Source: Ruminococcaceae bacterium UBA1767
GTDB lineage: Bacteria; Bacillota; Clostridia; Oscillospirales; Acutalibacteraceae
Reading direction: 5' to 3'
Length of the DNA stretch: 56,097 nucleotides
Assembly (NCBI GenBank): GCA_002315505.1
Contig: DCGX01000046.1
Span: 1 to 56,097, forward strand
Made by a program: the position numbers and the translations under genes. The notes beneath the pieces were generated by a model. The model worked only from the letters and a program-made list of their open reading frames with translations. It was not told the origin of the DNA and made no database searches. Of this stretch, positions 14,385 to 22,506 are shown one piece after another (the stretch's first letter is position 1; every line of letters begins with the position of its first letter).

Positions 14385-16043
14385 ATGAGCTGTTCACGAA
14401 TCGAAAACGATTACGACGGAATAACTCATAACTACACAAAGAAAGGAGGCTTGGTCTATGAAAATGTATTTCTTCCCATCCACGCTCCACCTGAATGGTC
14501 AGATAGGGCTGTGCTGTGGAATGTCGTTGAGGAAGCGGAGAAATCAAAAGACAGCAGGCTTGCTCGTGAGTTTATCCTCGCTCTGCCCGTTGAATTACCG
14601 AGAGAAACTCAGATTTCGGAAGCCGAAACATTTGCAAAACTGCTGACCGATGACGGTATGTGCGTTGATGTATGTATTCACGATACAGACAACGGAAATC
14701 CTCATGCGCACATTTTGGCTACCGTCAGACCGCTTACCGAAAAAGGTACCTGGCAGAATAAAACACAAAAAGAATATCTTTGTATCAGAGATGGCGAAGT
14801 TAAAGGCTTCACCGCCTCTGAATTTTTATCGGCACAAAATAACGGCTGGAAAAAACAGTATCAATATTATGTCGGCGAAGAAAAGGTGTATCTACCGCCG
14901 TCGCAGGCAGACGGATATGAACGAGTAAACAAATATCCGAAAAGCTCTCTTTACGGCAGACAGAATCCCGTAACCGAACGCTGGAACAGCGATACACAGT
15001 TAATTGAATGGCGAAGACTGTGGGCTGAAATTGTTAATAATGACTTGAATGAACAAAATATTTCACCGATTGACCACAGAAGTAACAAAGCAAGAGGTAT
15101 TACAGAACAGCCGACAATTCACGAAGGTGTTTCAGGCAAAGCTATTCGTAAGAAAGGAAAACAGTCTGAACGTAGCTTTATCAATTCTCTTATCAGAGAG
15201 GATAACAAGCTTCTAAAATCTCTGAGAAATATGGTAAAGATGCTGACAGAGAAAATCAAGACCTCTGTTTCTGCCGTTGCCGAAGCTCTTGAAACACTGA
15301 GAATAAATATGATTTCGCTTGAGTACAAGAAAGAAACCGCAGCGGACGAACGGTATGCTGCCGAGTATCAGGTTGAACATCACACTAAATATTTATACAG
15401 ATACAATGAAGCTGCCCATAAAATCACTACCTTAGAGACTCAATTATCTGCGGCAAGGAAAAAGCATAAGCGTACACCGAAAATATTGAAGGAAGCATAC
15501 GCTGAAACAGCAAAGGCAGTCCGTGATTTAGAATTAGAGCTTGAAGATTTATACAATGATCGTAACAGAGCTCTTTATGAACTGAACACATCTGGCGATG
15601 AAATCGAAACCGCCGAAAAACAGCTTGAAGAACAGAAAAAACACATTCCCGTTTTCAAAGCAGAAGAGCAAAGACTTTCAAATGAAATTAAAACAACTCT
15701 TATCACCTATACAGAAGTTAAGGACTCTGCCGGATGTTTAAATGCCGATGAGCTGTCAGCAGAACAAATGCGAATACGACCCGAAAAAGAAACAACTGCC
15801 CGTAAAGCACTCAACTCAAATGAAACTGAAAGTGCAAAACGCAGATTTAACAACGCGGTTGATGTTATCTCAGAGAAGATTGGCGAAGAACCGCCGCATT
15901 ATCTGACAGAATTTGAACAGTACAAACAGGATGAATATGAACGCTGGCTCAAACAGGAGGAACGCCGAAAACAGGAAATTAGAGAAAGATACAAACCCAA
16001 ATCTAAATCAAATAACAAAAATTATAATCGTGATGCACGATGA
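14385..16043 (+). CDS. MobA/MobL-family relaxase (MOBQ); conserved N-terminus extends upstream of the first ATG
   Basis: The relaxase nicks oriT and stays covalently bound to the 5' end. From ATG 14385 the frame has 552 residues. H107 and H109 in NPHAHIL, with H99-D100 before them, form the metal site. The C-terminal half is a long coiled coil. Codons 14313-14384 in the same frame read AIYHLEAKIISRGAGRSA, then VAASAY. This is the classic start of the family, and its catalytic tyrosine is the codon directly before ATG 14385. No ATG, GTG or TTG exists in frame between the stop at 14265 and 14385. AAAGGAG at 14297-14303 points to ATT 14314 as a possible start. The gene is either begun at a rare codon or inactivated by loss of its start. 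Confidence 0.8.
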   Translation: MSCSRIENDYDGITHNYTKKGGLVYENVFLPIHAPPEWSDRAVLWNVVEEAEKSKDSRLAREFILALPVELPRETQISEAETFAKLLTDDGMCVDVCIHDTDNGNPHAHILATVRPLTEKGTWQNKTQKEYLCIRDGEVKGFTASEFLSAQNNGWKKQYQYYVGEEKVYLPPSQADGYERVNKYPKSSLYGRQNPVTERWNSDTQLIEWRRLWAEIVNNDLNEQNISPIDHRSNKARGITEQPTIHEGVSGKAIRKKGKQSERSFINSLIREDNKLLKSLRNMVKMLTEKIKTSVSAVAEALETLRINMISLEYKKETAADERYAAEYQVEHHTKYLYRYNEAAHKITTLETQLSAARKKHKRTPKILKEAYAETAKAVRDLELELEDLYNDRNRALYELNTSGDEIETAEKQLEEQKKHIPVFKAEEQRLSNEIKTTLITYTEVKDSAGCLNADELSAEQMRIRPEKETTARKALNSNETESAKRRFNNAVDVISEKIGEEPPHYLTEFEQYKQDEYERWLKQEERRKQEIRERYKPKSKSNNKNYNRDAR

Positions 16044-16055
16044 GGAGGTGATCCT

Positions 16056-16274
16056 ATGACAGAAGACAACAGAATCATATACGAAAAAATGATAGAAAAG
16101 TTGAAATCAATGAATGTTGAAGAACGAATGGAATGGTTCAGAAACAGTTACAATTTTAATATCAGATTTATAAAAACGATAGCCGATACAGTTTATCTTG
16201 TCAATACGCATTTTGACAAGACAAGAAGTGAAAGCTTTTATGAAAAAACAGAGCGTTTATTATTAAATAATTAA
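16056..16274 (+). CDS. Small helical protein of unknown function
   Basis: The product has 72 residues, starting at ATG 16056 behind GAGGAGGTGATCCT, a strong ribosome site that also overlaps the relaxase end region. It is charged and helical with no cysteines or known motif. It lies between the relaxase and recombinase genes and is probably co-transcribed with the relaxase. I cannot assign a function; a relaxosome or recombination accessory is possible from position alone. Confidence 0.6.
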   Translation: MTEDNRIIYEKMIEKLKSMNVEERMEWFRNSYNFNIRFIKTIADTVYLVNTHFDKTRSESFYEKTERLLLNN

Positions 16275-16292
16275 ATCTATTGCTTTAAAGTA

Positions 16293-16321
16293 TTGAAGCG
16301 TACAGCCGAATATGATATAAT
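16293..16321 (+). promoter_or_regulatory. Promoter of the serine recombinase gene
   Basis: TTGAAG (16293-16298) and TATAAT (16316-16321) are 17 nt apart, and TG precedes the -10 in the extended position. The recombinase ATG follows 51 nt downstream behind GGAAAGGAG. Confidence 0.75.
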
Positions 16322-16372
16322 ACACCCATAAAAATAACTACTACACATCAATCCGGTTGGGAAAGGAGCCAA

Positions 16373-18043
16373 ATGAATAAAGAAAAACAATCGGAAAAGA
16401 TTGATGCTCTCTACTGCCGACTGTCCCGTGATGATGAACAGGAAGGTCTTTCGGGGAGTATCAAAAATCAGCAAGCCATACTTGAAAAGTATGCCAAAGA
16501 TAATGGGTTTGACAATCCGAAGGTATTCATTGATGACGGTTGGTCAGGTGTCAATTTTGCAAGACCTGCTTTTACCGAAATCATGGAACTTGGAGAACAG
16601 GGCAAAATACGAACACTTATTGTAAAGGATCATTCACGTTTAGGTCGTAACCGTCTGATTGTCGGTCAGCTTATGGAGGAAGAATTTGACAGGCTTGGTA
16701 TAAGATATATCGCCATTATGGATAATATTGATACTGCAAAGGGAATAAGTGATATTGTTCCAATGCAGGACTTATTCAACGAGTGGCATGCCAAAAACAC
16801 AAGTCAAAAGGTAAGAAATGTATTCAAAAGTAAAGGTAATTCAGGAATACCGCTTACAACGAATCCGCCATACGGATATATAAAAGACCCCGGCAGTAAA
16901 GAAATCAGATGGATAATTGACGAAGAAGCGGCACTAATAGTTAAGCGGATATTTGAAATGTGTGTTTCGGGACTCGGACCGACGCAGATAGCCAAAAGAT
17001 TACAGGCGGATAAAATACCTACTCCGACTGAACATTGGATGCAGATTGGAAAGAAATGTGCAAGTCCTCCTGCGATACAATATCATTGGTGTCCGGCAAC
17101 GGTTTCGGATATTTTATCGAAACTTGAATACTGCGGAGATACGGTTAATTTCCGTACAACAAGAAAATCCTTTAAGAACAAAAGGAAAATTGAAAATCCG
17201 ATGGAAAATTGGAAAATATTCAGAGATACGCATCCTGCCATAATTGACCGTGAAATATTTGAGCTTGTTCAGCAGCTAAGAGAACACAGGCGAAGACCAA
17301 CACGGACAGGTATTGTAAGTATGTTTTCCGGAATAATGTATTGTGCTGACTGCAAAGAAAAACTATATTACAGTGCAACCGGCAACGGAAAGCGTGAACA
17401 GGCAAATTTCTTCTGTTCAAGCTACAGGAAAAACTCTTCTGTATGTTCGGCACATTATATCAGAGAAAATGTAATTTATGATATGGTGCTTGAAACAATG
17501 AGACGGGTATTTGTTATGATACAGTTGTTTGAAGATGAGTTTGTCAAAAAGCAGCTTGATAATTACGGGTTTCAGAAGAAAAAGGAACTTGCCGCTAAAA
17601 GACGTGAACTCAATGCCGCCGTAAAGCGTATAACCGATATTGATGCCTTGATACTCAAACTGTATGAGGACAATGCCAACGGAAAGCTGACTGATGAGCG
17701 TTATGCAGCAATGTCCGAAGCTCTTGAAAAGGAGCAGAAAGAATTAAAATCAAAAGTACCCGAAATGGAGCGATTACTCTCTGAAGAAAGCAATAAAAGT
17801 GACGGATTGCAGAAATTTGTTGAAAAATTCAAAAGGCTGACCGAACCGACAGAACTCACACCTGAACTCGTGCATGATTTCATCGAAAGAATTGAAGTGT
17901 CAGAACCGAGATATGTAAAGGACAAAAAGTGTCAGCTTTTGGATATTTACTTCAACGGAGTAGGCTTGATAAAGGAACTTACGCCTGAAGAACTTGAAAT
18001 TGCTTTTCAAAAGGTCATCTCAGAGCAGGAAAAAACGGCGTAA
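16373..18043 (+). CDS. Large serine recombinase (TndX/TnpX-like integrase-excisionase)
   Basis: The product has 556 residues. The N-terminal resolvase domain begins DALYCRLSRDDEQEG with catalytic S18, and the arginines in DHSRLGRNRL complete the active site. The recombinase domain follows (PPYGYIKDP through HPAIIDREIFELVQQL). A zinc ribbon has CADCKEKL and CSSYRKNSSVCSAH. A long coiled coil precedes the basic C-terminus. Such enzymes excise and insert Tn4451/Tn5397-type elements through a circular intermediate and usually sit at one end, as here. It has its own promoter. No separate excisionase is seen, which fits TndX and TnpX. Confidence 0.92.
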   Translation: MNKEKQSEKIDALYCRLSRDDEQEGLSGSIKNQQAILEKYAKDNGFDNPKVFIDDGWSGVNFARPAFTEIMELGEQGKIRTLIVKDHSRLGRNRLIVGQLMEEEFDRLGIRYIAIMDNIDTAKGISDIVPMQDLFNEWHAKNTSQKVRNVFKSKGNSGIPLTTNPPYGYIKDPGSKEIRWIIDEEAALIVKRIFEMCVSGLGPTQIAKRLQADKIPTPTEHWMQIGKKCASPPAIQYHWCPATVSDILSKLEYCGDTVNFRTTRKSFKNKRKIENPMENWKIFRDTHPAIIDREIFELVQQLREHRRRPTRTGIVSMFSGIMYCADCKEKLYYSATGNGKREQANFFCSSYRKNSSVCSAHYIRENVIYDMVLETMRRVFVMIQLFEDEFVKKQLDNYGFQKKKELAAKRRELNAAVKRITDIDALILKLYEDNANGKLTDERYAAMSEALEKEQKELKSKVPEMERLLSEESNKSDGLQKFVEKFKRLTEPTELTPELVHDFIERIEVSEPRYVKDKKCQLLDIYFNGVGLIKELTPEELEIAFQKVISEQEKTA

Positions 18044-18103
18044 TCTGAACGATTACACCGCAAATTCACAAAAAGTTATTTAATTTTGTTACAAAAAGCA
18101 CCC

Positions 18104-18135
18104 AAGGGGCAACTTCCTTACGAAGTGCGCCCCTT
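18104..18135. repeat. Hairpin, probably part of a degenerate dispersed repeat
   Basis: AAGGGGC (18104-18110) pairs with GCCCCTT (18129-18135), and inside it ACTTC pairs with GAAGT around CTTAC. The following GAGGGAGCGGTCACGAAGTA resembles dispersed palindromic repeats I remember from gut Clostridia. No T-run follows, so it is not a standard terminator. Confidence 0.45.
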
Positions 18136-18496
18136 TGAGGGAGCGGTCACGAAGTAACTGATGGATCAAAGGAAAAATCACAGACAATCCATTCGTCTTT
18201 GACTTATAGATAGGTCACTTTAAGGAGAAGCAACGAAGAATCCCAGGTAAAATTAATACCGTAGTGGCGACAACCTGTCGCCTGAAGTCTGTGCAAACTC
18301 CGATTATTACGTAGGGAAAAACTGTGTTTCCACGATAAACCTTGCTGAAATTTTAACGAGCGCACACAGTGATGCCACTGCTGAGAATTTGAATTTCCTG
18401 CGTAGTGGATGATGCCCACATCGTCTTGAAAACGGACAATTACATGCTCTTTAACTGAGTGCTGACGGGCAGGAATTATAAAAACAAAAATCCCAA
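18136..18496. other. Gene-free stretch with short hairpins, possible structured RNA or repeat remnant
   Basis: No convincing gene is present. Several local inverted repeats occur (GCGACA-ACC-TGTCGC near 18265-18280; CAGTG-ATGC-CACTG near 18367-18380). The sequence is not as AT-rich as ordinary intergenic DNA here. A 71-codon leftward frame (18204-18419) has no ribosome site and an odd composition. It does not match tRNA, tmRNA, RNase P or SRP landmarks. Confidence 0.4.
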
Positions 18497-19252
18497 TTAT
18501 TTATTAATTATCTTCAATATTCCTTCCGCCACACCGCCGTCTTTTGCGTCACAGGTGACGAAGGTACTGATTGCCTTAACTTCGTCGGTCGCATTTCCCA
18601 TCGCAACGGCGATGCCTGCACGGCGGAGCATATCAATGTCATTTGCGCTGTCACCCATGGCAACACAATGTGATAAATCAATACCGAAGTGCCTTGAAAC
18701 AAATTCAATTCCGTCTGCCTTTGAGCATCCCTTCGGTGCGAATTCGGCATAATGTCCGTGCTGAAAGAAATTGTATCTCTCGCTTAAATATTTCTGCTCG
18801 TCTTCGGGCAAAATTCCGGGCATGAAAACCTTTGCGATAACATAATCGGAGTATTTTTCGATGAATTCTTCACCGCTTGTAAGGTCTTCAAAATCGTCCC
18901 ATTCATCATAAACTCCTGCAAAAATTTCTTCTCCCTCAAAGACAAAATTGATTTTTTTCTCAAGGAAATGGTCAACAAGTCCGGCTAATTCTTCGGTGGA
19001 AATTCGCTCTGACCGGATTTTTTCTCCGTTGTAAACTATGCAACCGCCGAGTCCTGAAATCAATCCGTCAACGTCAACCTCACCTGCGACATTAGATGCG
19101 CTGAGCTTTCCTCGTGCCGTGTTTATGAAAACAAGATGTCCTTTTTCTCTTGCTTCTTTTATTGCTCTGTGATTTTTTTCGGGAATAATCTTGTTGCACA
19201 TAAGCGTTCCGTCTATGTCAATAAAAAAAGCATATCTTTCGTTTTTACACAT
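18497..19252 (-). CDS. HAD-superfamily hydrolase, Cof/YbiV type phosphatase
   Basis: The product has 251 residues. The start is ATG 19252; an in-frame GTG further upstream falls inside the terminator stem of the previous gene. Motif I is D12-I-D14-G-T, the nucleophile and acid. A cap domain occupies about residues 85-180. Motif III/IV is GCSKADGIEF then CVAMGDSANDIDMLRRAG, the signature of Cof-like sugar or cofactor phosphatases. The SKA(D)G-I motif is typical of this branch. It acts in the cytoplasm on a small phosphorylated metabolite that cannot be predicted. Confidence 0.88.
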   Translation of the reverse strand: MCKNERYAFFIDIDGTLMCNKIIPEKNHRAIKEAREKGHLVFINTARGKLSASNVAGEVDVDGLISGLGGCIVYNGEKIRSERISTEELAGLVDHFLEKKINFVFEGEEIFAGVYDEWDDFEDLTSGEEFIEKYSDYVIAKVFMPGILPEDEQKYLSERYNFFQHGHYAEFAPKGCSKADGIEFVSRHFGIDLSHCVAMGDSANDIDMLRRAGIAVAMGNATDEVKAISTFVTCDAKDGGVAEGILKIINK

Positions 19253-19269
19253 AATAAACCTCTTAAAAT

Positions 19270-19301
19270 AAGACACATCTTTCGATTGAAAAATGTGTCT
19301 T
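19270..19301 (-). terminator. Terminator after the PHP phosphoesterase gene
   Basis: On the minus strand AAGACACAT and ATGTGTCTT form a perfect 9-bp stem with a 14-nt loop, followed by ATTTT. It lies 7 nt past the PHP gene stop and just before the HAD gene. The T-run is short, so read-through is possible. Confidence 0.6.
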
Positions 19302-19307
19302 TAATAA

Positions 19308-20636
19308 TTAAATAATACCTGTCCAGTCGGCAATCTTTTCAACTAAAAGCTGAACAATAGCGAATGGAATTGAGTGGAAGAGCTTAAGGAAGAGTTTGCC
19401 GTAAATTGTTTCGAAAATCCAGGCAGTTTCGGGTATTTCCTTGTCAACTCTGTTCTCATACTTAACTTCAAATGCCTGTGAATATGTAACACCGCCTTCA
19501 CCTAAAAGACGGAAGCGAACATAACATCCGATCATACCCTCATAATCATTGAGGTCGATTTTGAGGCTGTTAGAGAGAACTGCACCATTTGCAACCCACT
19601 GAACCTCTTGACAATCTCTTGTTTCGTCAAGTACAAGCTCAATTGTGTTTTCTTCCTGGTCAACTATAATATTCTTTACAAGAGGAACGTTTCCGTTACC
19701 CTCAAAATTATTCTGGTCATCAAGCGACTTTTCGTATTTACTGCAAGCGAAGAATGTACCGTTTTCCATAGCAGTCTTGACATTTGCTTCGCTGTTTTCG
19801 GGAAGAACAAAATATTCAAAGCTCCTGCCGACCTCGTCGGGATATTCGCTGTCATCGTCTGCGAAAGCCCAGATGTTTCTACCCTTAGGAATGATAACCT
19901 GTAAAAGCTCGTCCCATAAATCTCTGTCAGCACGGGTAACTCGGTCGGTGTTGTTCTTGATTTCCATACCAAGACAGGATGGATAATCGTTGAAAATATT
20001 AGCAAAATAGTTGATGTAAACATCCCAGTGTGAACGCTCGGGGAAGGCATTGGAATTAACCCAGTCACCAACATGGTTGAGAACTGTATATCCTCCTGCT
20101 TCGTCAACAGCGGCAACGGCTGAACGATAATCGTTTTCCGTACCCCATAAGCCCTGACCGTATTCTGTGAAATAGCCGTTAACGTGAGTCTTTGTGATTA
20201 CAGCCATATTCATTTCAATACCGCCCGTAACGTCAACCATACCTCTGCCGTCTCTGTCTGAGCCTGTTGTGATTCGCTGATAATCCTCCTCACTCATCGG
20301 GTCAACCTTGCGGAAATAATTGAAAATTCCGTTTGTTTTTCTCGGCAGATTCCAGCCGTAGTTGACAACACCATGGTCTGTCATTGCAAGAATGTCATAG
20401 CCTGCATCGTAGTAGTTTTCAACCATTTCACTGAGTGGAACATCACCGTCTGAAGCGGTTGAATGAGTGTGGAGATTTGCCTTGTAGTAGTCCCACGTCT
20501 TCCAGTTAACGGTTTCATACGGATTCACTATAGTATAGTCAATGTCCGCAACTGATTTTGCAGATGCTGCCGGAGCGGCGATGCTGAAGAGCATTGTTGC
20601 GCTTGCGAGTAAAGCAATTGCTTTTTTGAATTTCAT
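19308..20636 (-). CDS. Secreted PHP-domain phosphoesterase
   Basis: The product has 442 residues. A signal peptide ends near residue 26 (APAASA). The PHP metal motif NLHTHSTASDG has H56 and H58, then MTDHG near 85, a glutamate in GGIEMN, and histidines in VLNHVGDW. These are the metal ligands of the PHP trinuclear site. A C-terminal beta domain follows, and the last 35 residues form an amphipathic or hydrophobic segment that may hold it at the membrane. The substrate is unknown; extracellular phosphodiester or phosphate release is inferred. It follows the FHA gene by 12 nt, so the two form an operon. Confidence 0.85.
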   Translation of the reverse strand: MKFKKAIALLASATMLFSIAAPAASAKSVADIDYTIVNPYETVNWKTWDYYKANLHTHSTASDGDVPLSEMVENYYDAGYDILAMTDHGVVNYGWNLPRKTNGIFNYFRKVDPMSEEDYQRITTGSDRDGRGMVDVTGGIEMNMAVITKTHVNGYFTEYGQGLWGTENDYRSAVAAVDEAGGYTVLNHVGDWVNSNAFPERSHWDVYINYFANIFNDYPSCLGMEIKNNTDRVTRADRDLWDELLQVIIPKGRNIWAFADDDSEYPDEVGRSFEYFVLPENSEANVKTAMENGTFFACSKYEKSLDDQNNFEGNGNVPLVKNIIVDQEENTIELVLDETRDCQEVQWVANGAVLSNSLKIDLNDYEGMIGCYVRFRLLGEGGVTYSQAFEVKYENRVDKEIPETAWIFETIYGKLFLKLFHSIPFAIVQLLVEKIADWTGII

Positions 20637-20648
20637 AAAAATTCCTCC

Positions 20649-21041
20649 TTATTTAATTCTGAAAATAAGTGTAACCTTGCCGAAGGTAACGGATTGACCG
20701 TCTTCGATTACTGTTGGCTCTTCTATTTTTTTGCGATTGATGGCGGTTCCCGATGCCGAATGTGTATCGGTAATAACCCAGCCTTTTTTATGCTTTGCGA
20801 TAACGGCATGAAAACGTGAAACCGAGGAGTTGCTCAGCACAATATCACAAGCACTGCTTCGCCCGATGGATGTTTCCCAGCGTGTAATCATGTATTCCTT
20901 GCCTGAATGCTCATCGTAAAGGCACGCAGGTGTGACCTTCGGAGCTTTACTTCTGAGAAGGTGAGTTATTGAGTAACTGACAATTATTATACACAACACA
21001 GGTATCAGATATCGTGTTACTATATTGATAATATCTTCCAT
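20649..21041 (-). CDS. FHA-domain protein with one N-terminal membrane helix
   Basis: The product has 130 residues from ATG 21041 behind GAGGGGTGG; an in-frame start 19 codons earlier lacks a ribosome site. One membrane helix (about 7-28) is followed by a forkhead-associated domain: GRSSACDIVLS (60-70), SVSRFHAVI (73-81), DTHSASGT and NRKKI. FHA domains bind phosphothreonine. The arginine, serine and histidine that contact phosphate are present, so binding should work. It is first in an operon with the secreted PHP enzyme. No Ser/Thr kinase is encoded nearby. Confidence 0.88.
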   Translation of the reverse strand: MEDIINIVTRYLIPVLCIIIVSYSITHLLRSKAPKVTPACLYDEHSGKEYMITRWETSIGRSSACDIVLSNSSVSRFHAVIAKHKKGWVITDTHSASGTAINRKKIEEPTVIEDGQSVTFGKVTLIFRIK

Positions 21042-21128
21042 ACAAACCACCCCTCGAGCAATATAATTAATTATATATTTTGTACAAAAAAATGTCAATA
21101 AATTTTGGATGCAAAACGGAAAAAACTG

Positions 21129-21137
21129 TGATATAAT
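21129..21137 (+). promoter_or_regulatory. Extended -10 promoter element of the metallophosphatase gene
   Basis: TGATATAAT (21129-21137) is an extended -10 (TGnTATAAT), 21 nt before the start codon. No good -35 lies at 17 nt, consistent with extended -10 use. Confidence 0.5.
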
Positions 21138-21158
21138 CTGCTTATGGAGGGATTCACT

Positions 21159-22439
21159 ATGAAAAAAATAGTATCATTGTTTTGCGTAATTGCTTTATTG
21201 CTTTGTACACTTGTATGTCCATGCTCAGCTGTGAAAAGCTATGACGAATGGGCGAGCACATGGGAAGATGTAAAGGCTTCTGACGGGTACATAACTCTTA
21301 CACCCGGTTCGGACAGCTCAAGGATGAATTTTTCGTGGCAGTCACCGTTCAAATCGGAAAAGGGCGCAATCAATATCTCAGCTAACAGTGATATGAGTAA
21401 TTCTGTTTCACTTAAGGTTAAACGAAATCTCTGCGTTTTCGGCTTTGAGTGGACAAATGAGGCTACCGCTGAAAATCTTAAGGCTGATACAACCTACTAT
21501 TATCAGTACACTTCAAACGGTGTAAAGAGTGATGTTTATTCATTCACGACAGGTTCATCAGATGAAACAAATTTTGCGTTTATTACAGATTCACAGATTG
21601 GCCGTTCTTATCTTGAAACGGACGAAATAACTTATTCTCACGACACATTCGGATGGAATAAAACAATCGAAACCATTGTTGAAAATAACGATGTTGATTT
21701 TCTTCTTTCTGCAGGTGACCAGGTAAATAAACCTGCTAACGAGGACGAGTATACATATTTCGAATCGCCGAATTATCTTCGCAGTTTGCCTGTAGTGGCT
21801 GCAATAGGTAATCATGAATTTTATACAACAAATTATCTTCATCACTACAACAATCCTAACAGAGATACATTAAACGCCCGCTGGCCGGCAGGTAACGGAT
21901 ATTATTTCTGCTATAACGATATTCTTTTTGTAGTGCTTGATTCAAATAATATTTTGCCTTCAGCACAGTACAGAATTATGTCGAATGCCGTTAAGGCTTA
22001 TCCTGATGCAAAATGGCGTGTTGTGATGATGCATCACAGTCCGTATGATGCAAACGCAGAGGGAGATGTTTTCAATAAAATGGCAAGAACAACAATTGCC
22101 ACACTTGTTGATAAATATGATTTTGATCTTGTTTTAGGTGGACATGACCATTATTTCAGCCGTTCATTTATGATTAAGGATAATAAGGTAACAAGTGATG
22201 TTGCAACGGACAATGTATATACAAATCCGCAGGGAACGCTTTATATCACAGGCAATACAGGCTCCGGCTGTAATTTCAGCGGAATTGACGAGAATGAAAT
22301 AAACGAATATACAGACGTTTGCTTCCAAAACCGAATTCCTTGCTATACAATGATAAATGTTTCAGGCGAAAAAATGTCAATCACAACCTATGAAACAGAT
22401 AATAACAGTGTTGTTGATACTGTAAGTATAGTGAAATAA
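21159..22439 (+). CDS. Secreted purple acid phosphatase-like metallophosphoesterase
   Basis: The product has 426 residues. The start is ATG 21159 (GGAGG at 8 nt) rather than the ATG five codons earlier. The signal peptide ends near PCSA. An N-terminal fibronectin-like domain (about 45-140, ending YYYQYTSNG and YSFTTG) precedes the calcineurin-like domain. The metal motifs are ITDSQIG, GDQ in LLSAGDQVNKP, GNHE, HHSPYD and GGHDH. The order matches purple acid phosphatase-like enzymes. It should free phosphate from organic phosphates outside the cell. It is transcribed away from the PHP-FHA operon, so two secreted phosphatase-type genes share one intergenic region. Confidence 0.88.
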   Translation: MKKIVSLFCVIALLLCTLVCPCSAVKSYDEWASTWEDVKASDGYITLTPGSDSSRMNFSWQSPFKSEKGAINISANSDMSNSVSLKVKRNLCVFGFEWTNEATAENLKADTTYYYQYTSNGVKSDVYSFTTGSSDETNFAFITDSQIGRSYLETDEITYSHDTFGWNKTIETIVENNDVDFLLSAGDQVNKPANEDEYTYFESPNYLRSLPVVAAIGNHEFYTTNYLHHYNNPNRDTLNARWPAGNGYYFCYNDILFVVLDSNNILPSAQYRIMSNAVKAYPDAKWRVVMMHHSPYDANAEGDVFNKMARTTIATLVDKYDFDLVLGGHDHYFSRSFMIKDNKVTSDVATDNVYTNPQGTLYITGNTGSGCNFSGIDENEINEYTDVCFQNRIPCYTMINVSGEKMSITTYETDNNSVVDTVSIVK

Positions 22440-22440
22440 T

Positions 22441-22506
22441 GAGCAGAGGACTCTGCTCCGGCTAAATTAAAACGATGCACTCTGAAAAGAATGCATCGTT
22501 TATTTT
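22441..22506. terminator. Paired hairpins between convergent genes
   Basis: GAGCAGAG-GA-CTCTGCTC (22441-22458) is a tight perfect hairpin. AACGATGCA (22471-22479) pairs with TGCATCGTT (22492-22500) and is followed by TATTTTTAT. The second is a rightward terminator for the metallophosphatase and may also serve htpG, which converges on it. Confidence 0.75.

Larger units (their letters stand above)
8334..18091. mobile_element. Integrative mobilizable element of the large-serine-recombinase type (ends approximate)
   Basis: The stretch holds, in order, a sigma-like gene, a zinc-finger gene, parM-parR, a DUF3847-like gene, a MOBQ-type oriT, a cargo gene, a MobA/MobL relaxase and a TndX-like serine recombinase at the right edge. 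No conjugation (type IV secretion) genes are present, so it would need a helper element. It sits between the promoter of the two-component operon and the HAD gene at 18497. The ends are placed at an imperfect direct repeat whose shared core is TTTGTTA (8334-8340 and 18085-18091). Serine recombinases leave very short duplications, so these ends are a guess good to perhaps 50 bp. Confidence 0.65.

Noticed and set aside
18204..18419. 71-codon minus-strand frame right of the element
   Set aside because: No ribosome site, many rare-looking residues and several hairpins within it; more likely non-coding.
18044..18496. tRNA, tmRNA, RNase P or SRP RNA next to the recombinase (common integration targets)
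   Set aside because: No cloverleaf with TTCGA loop or other family landmarks could be found on either strand.
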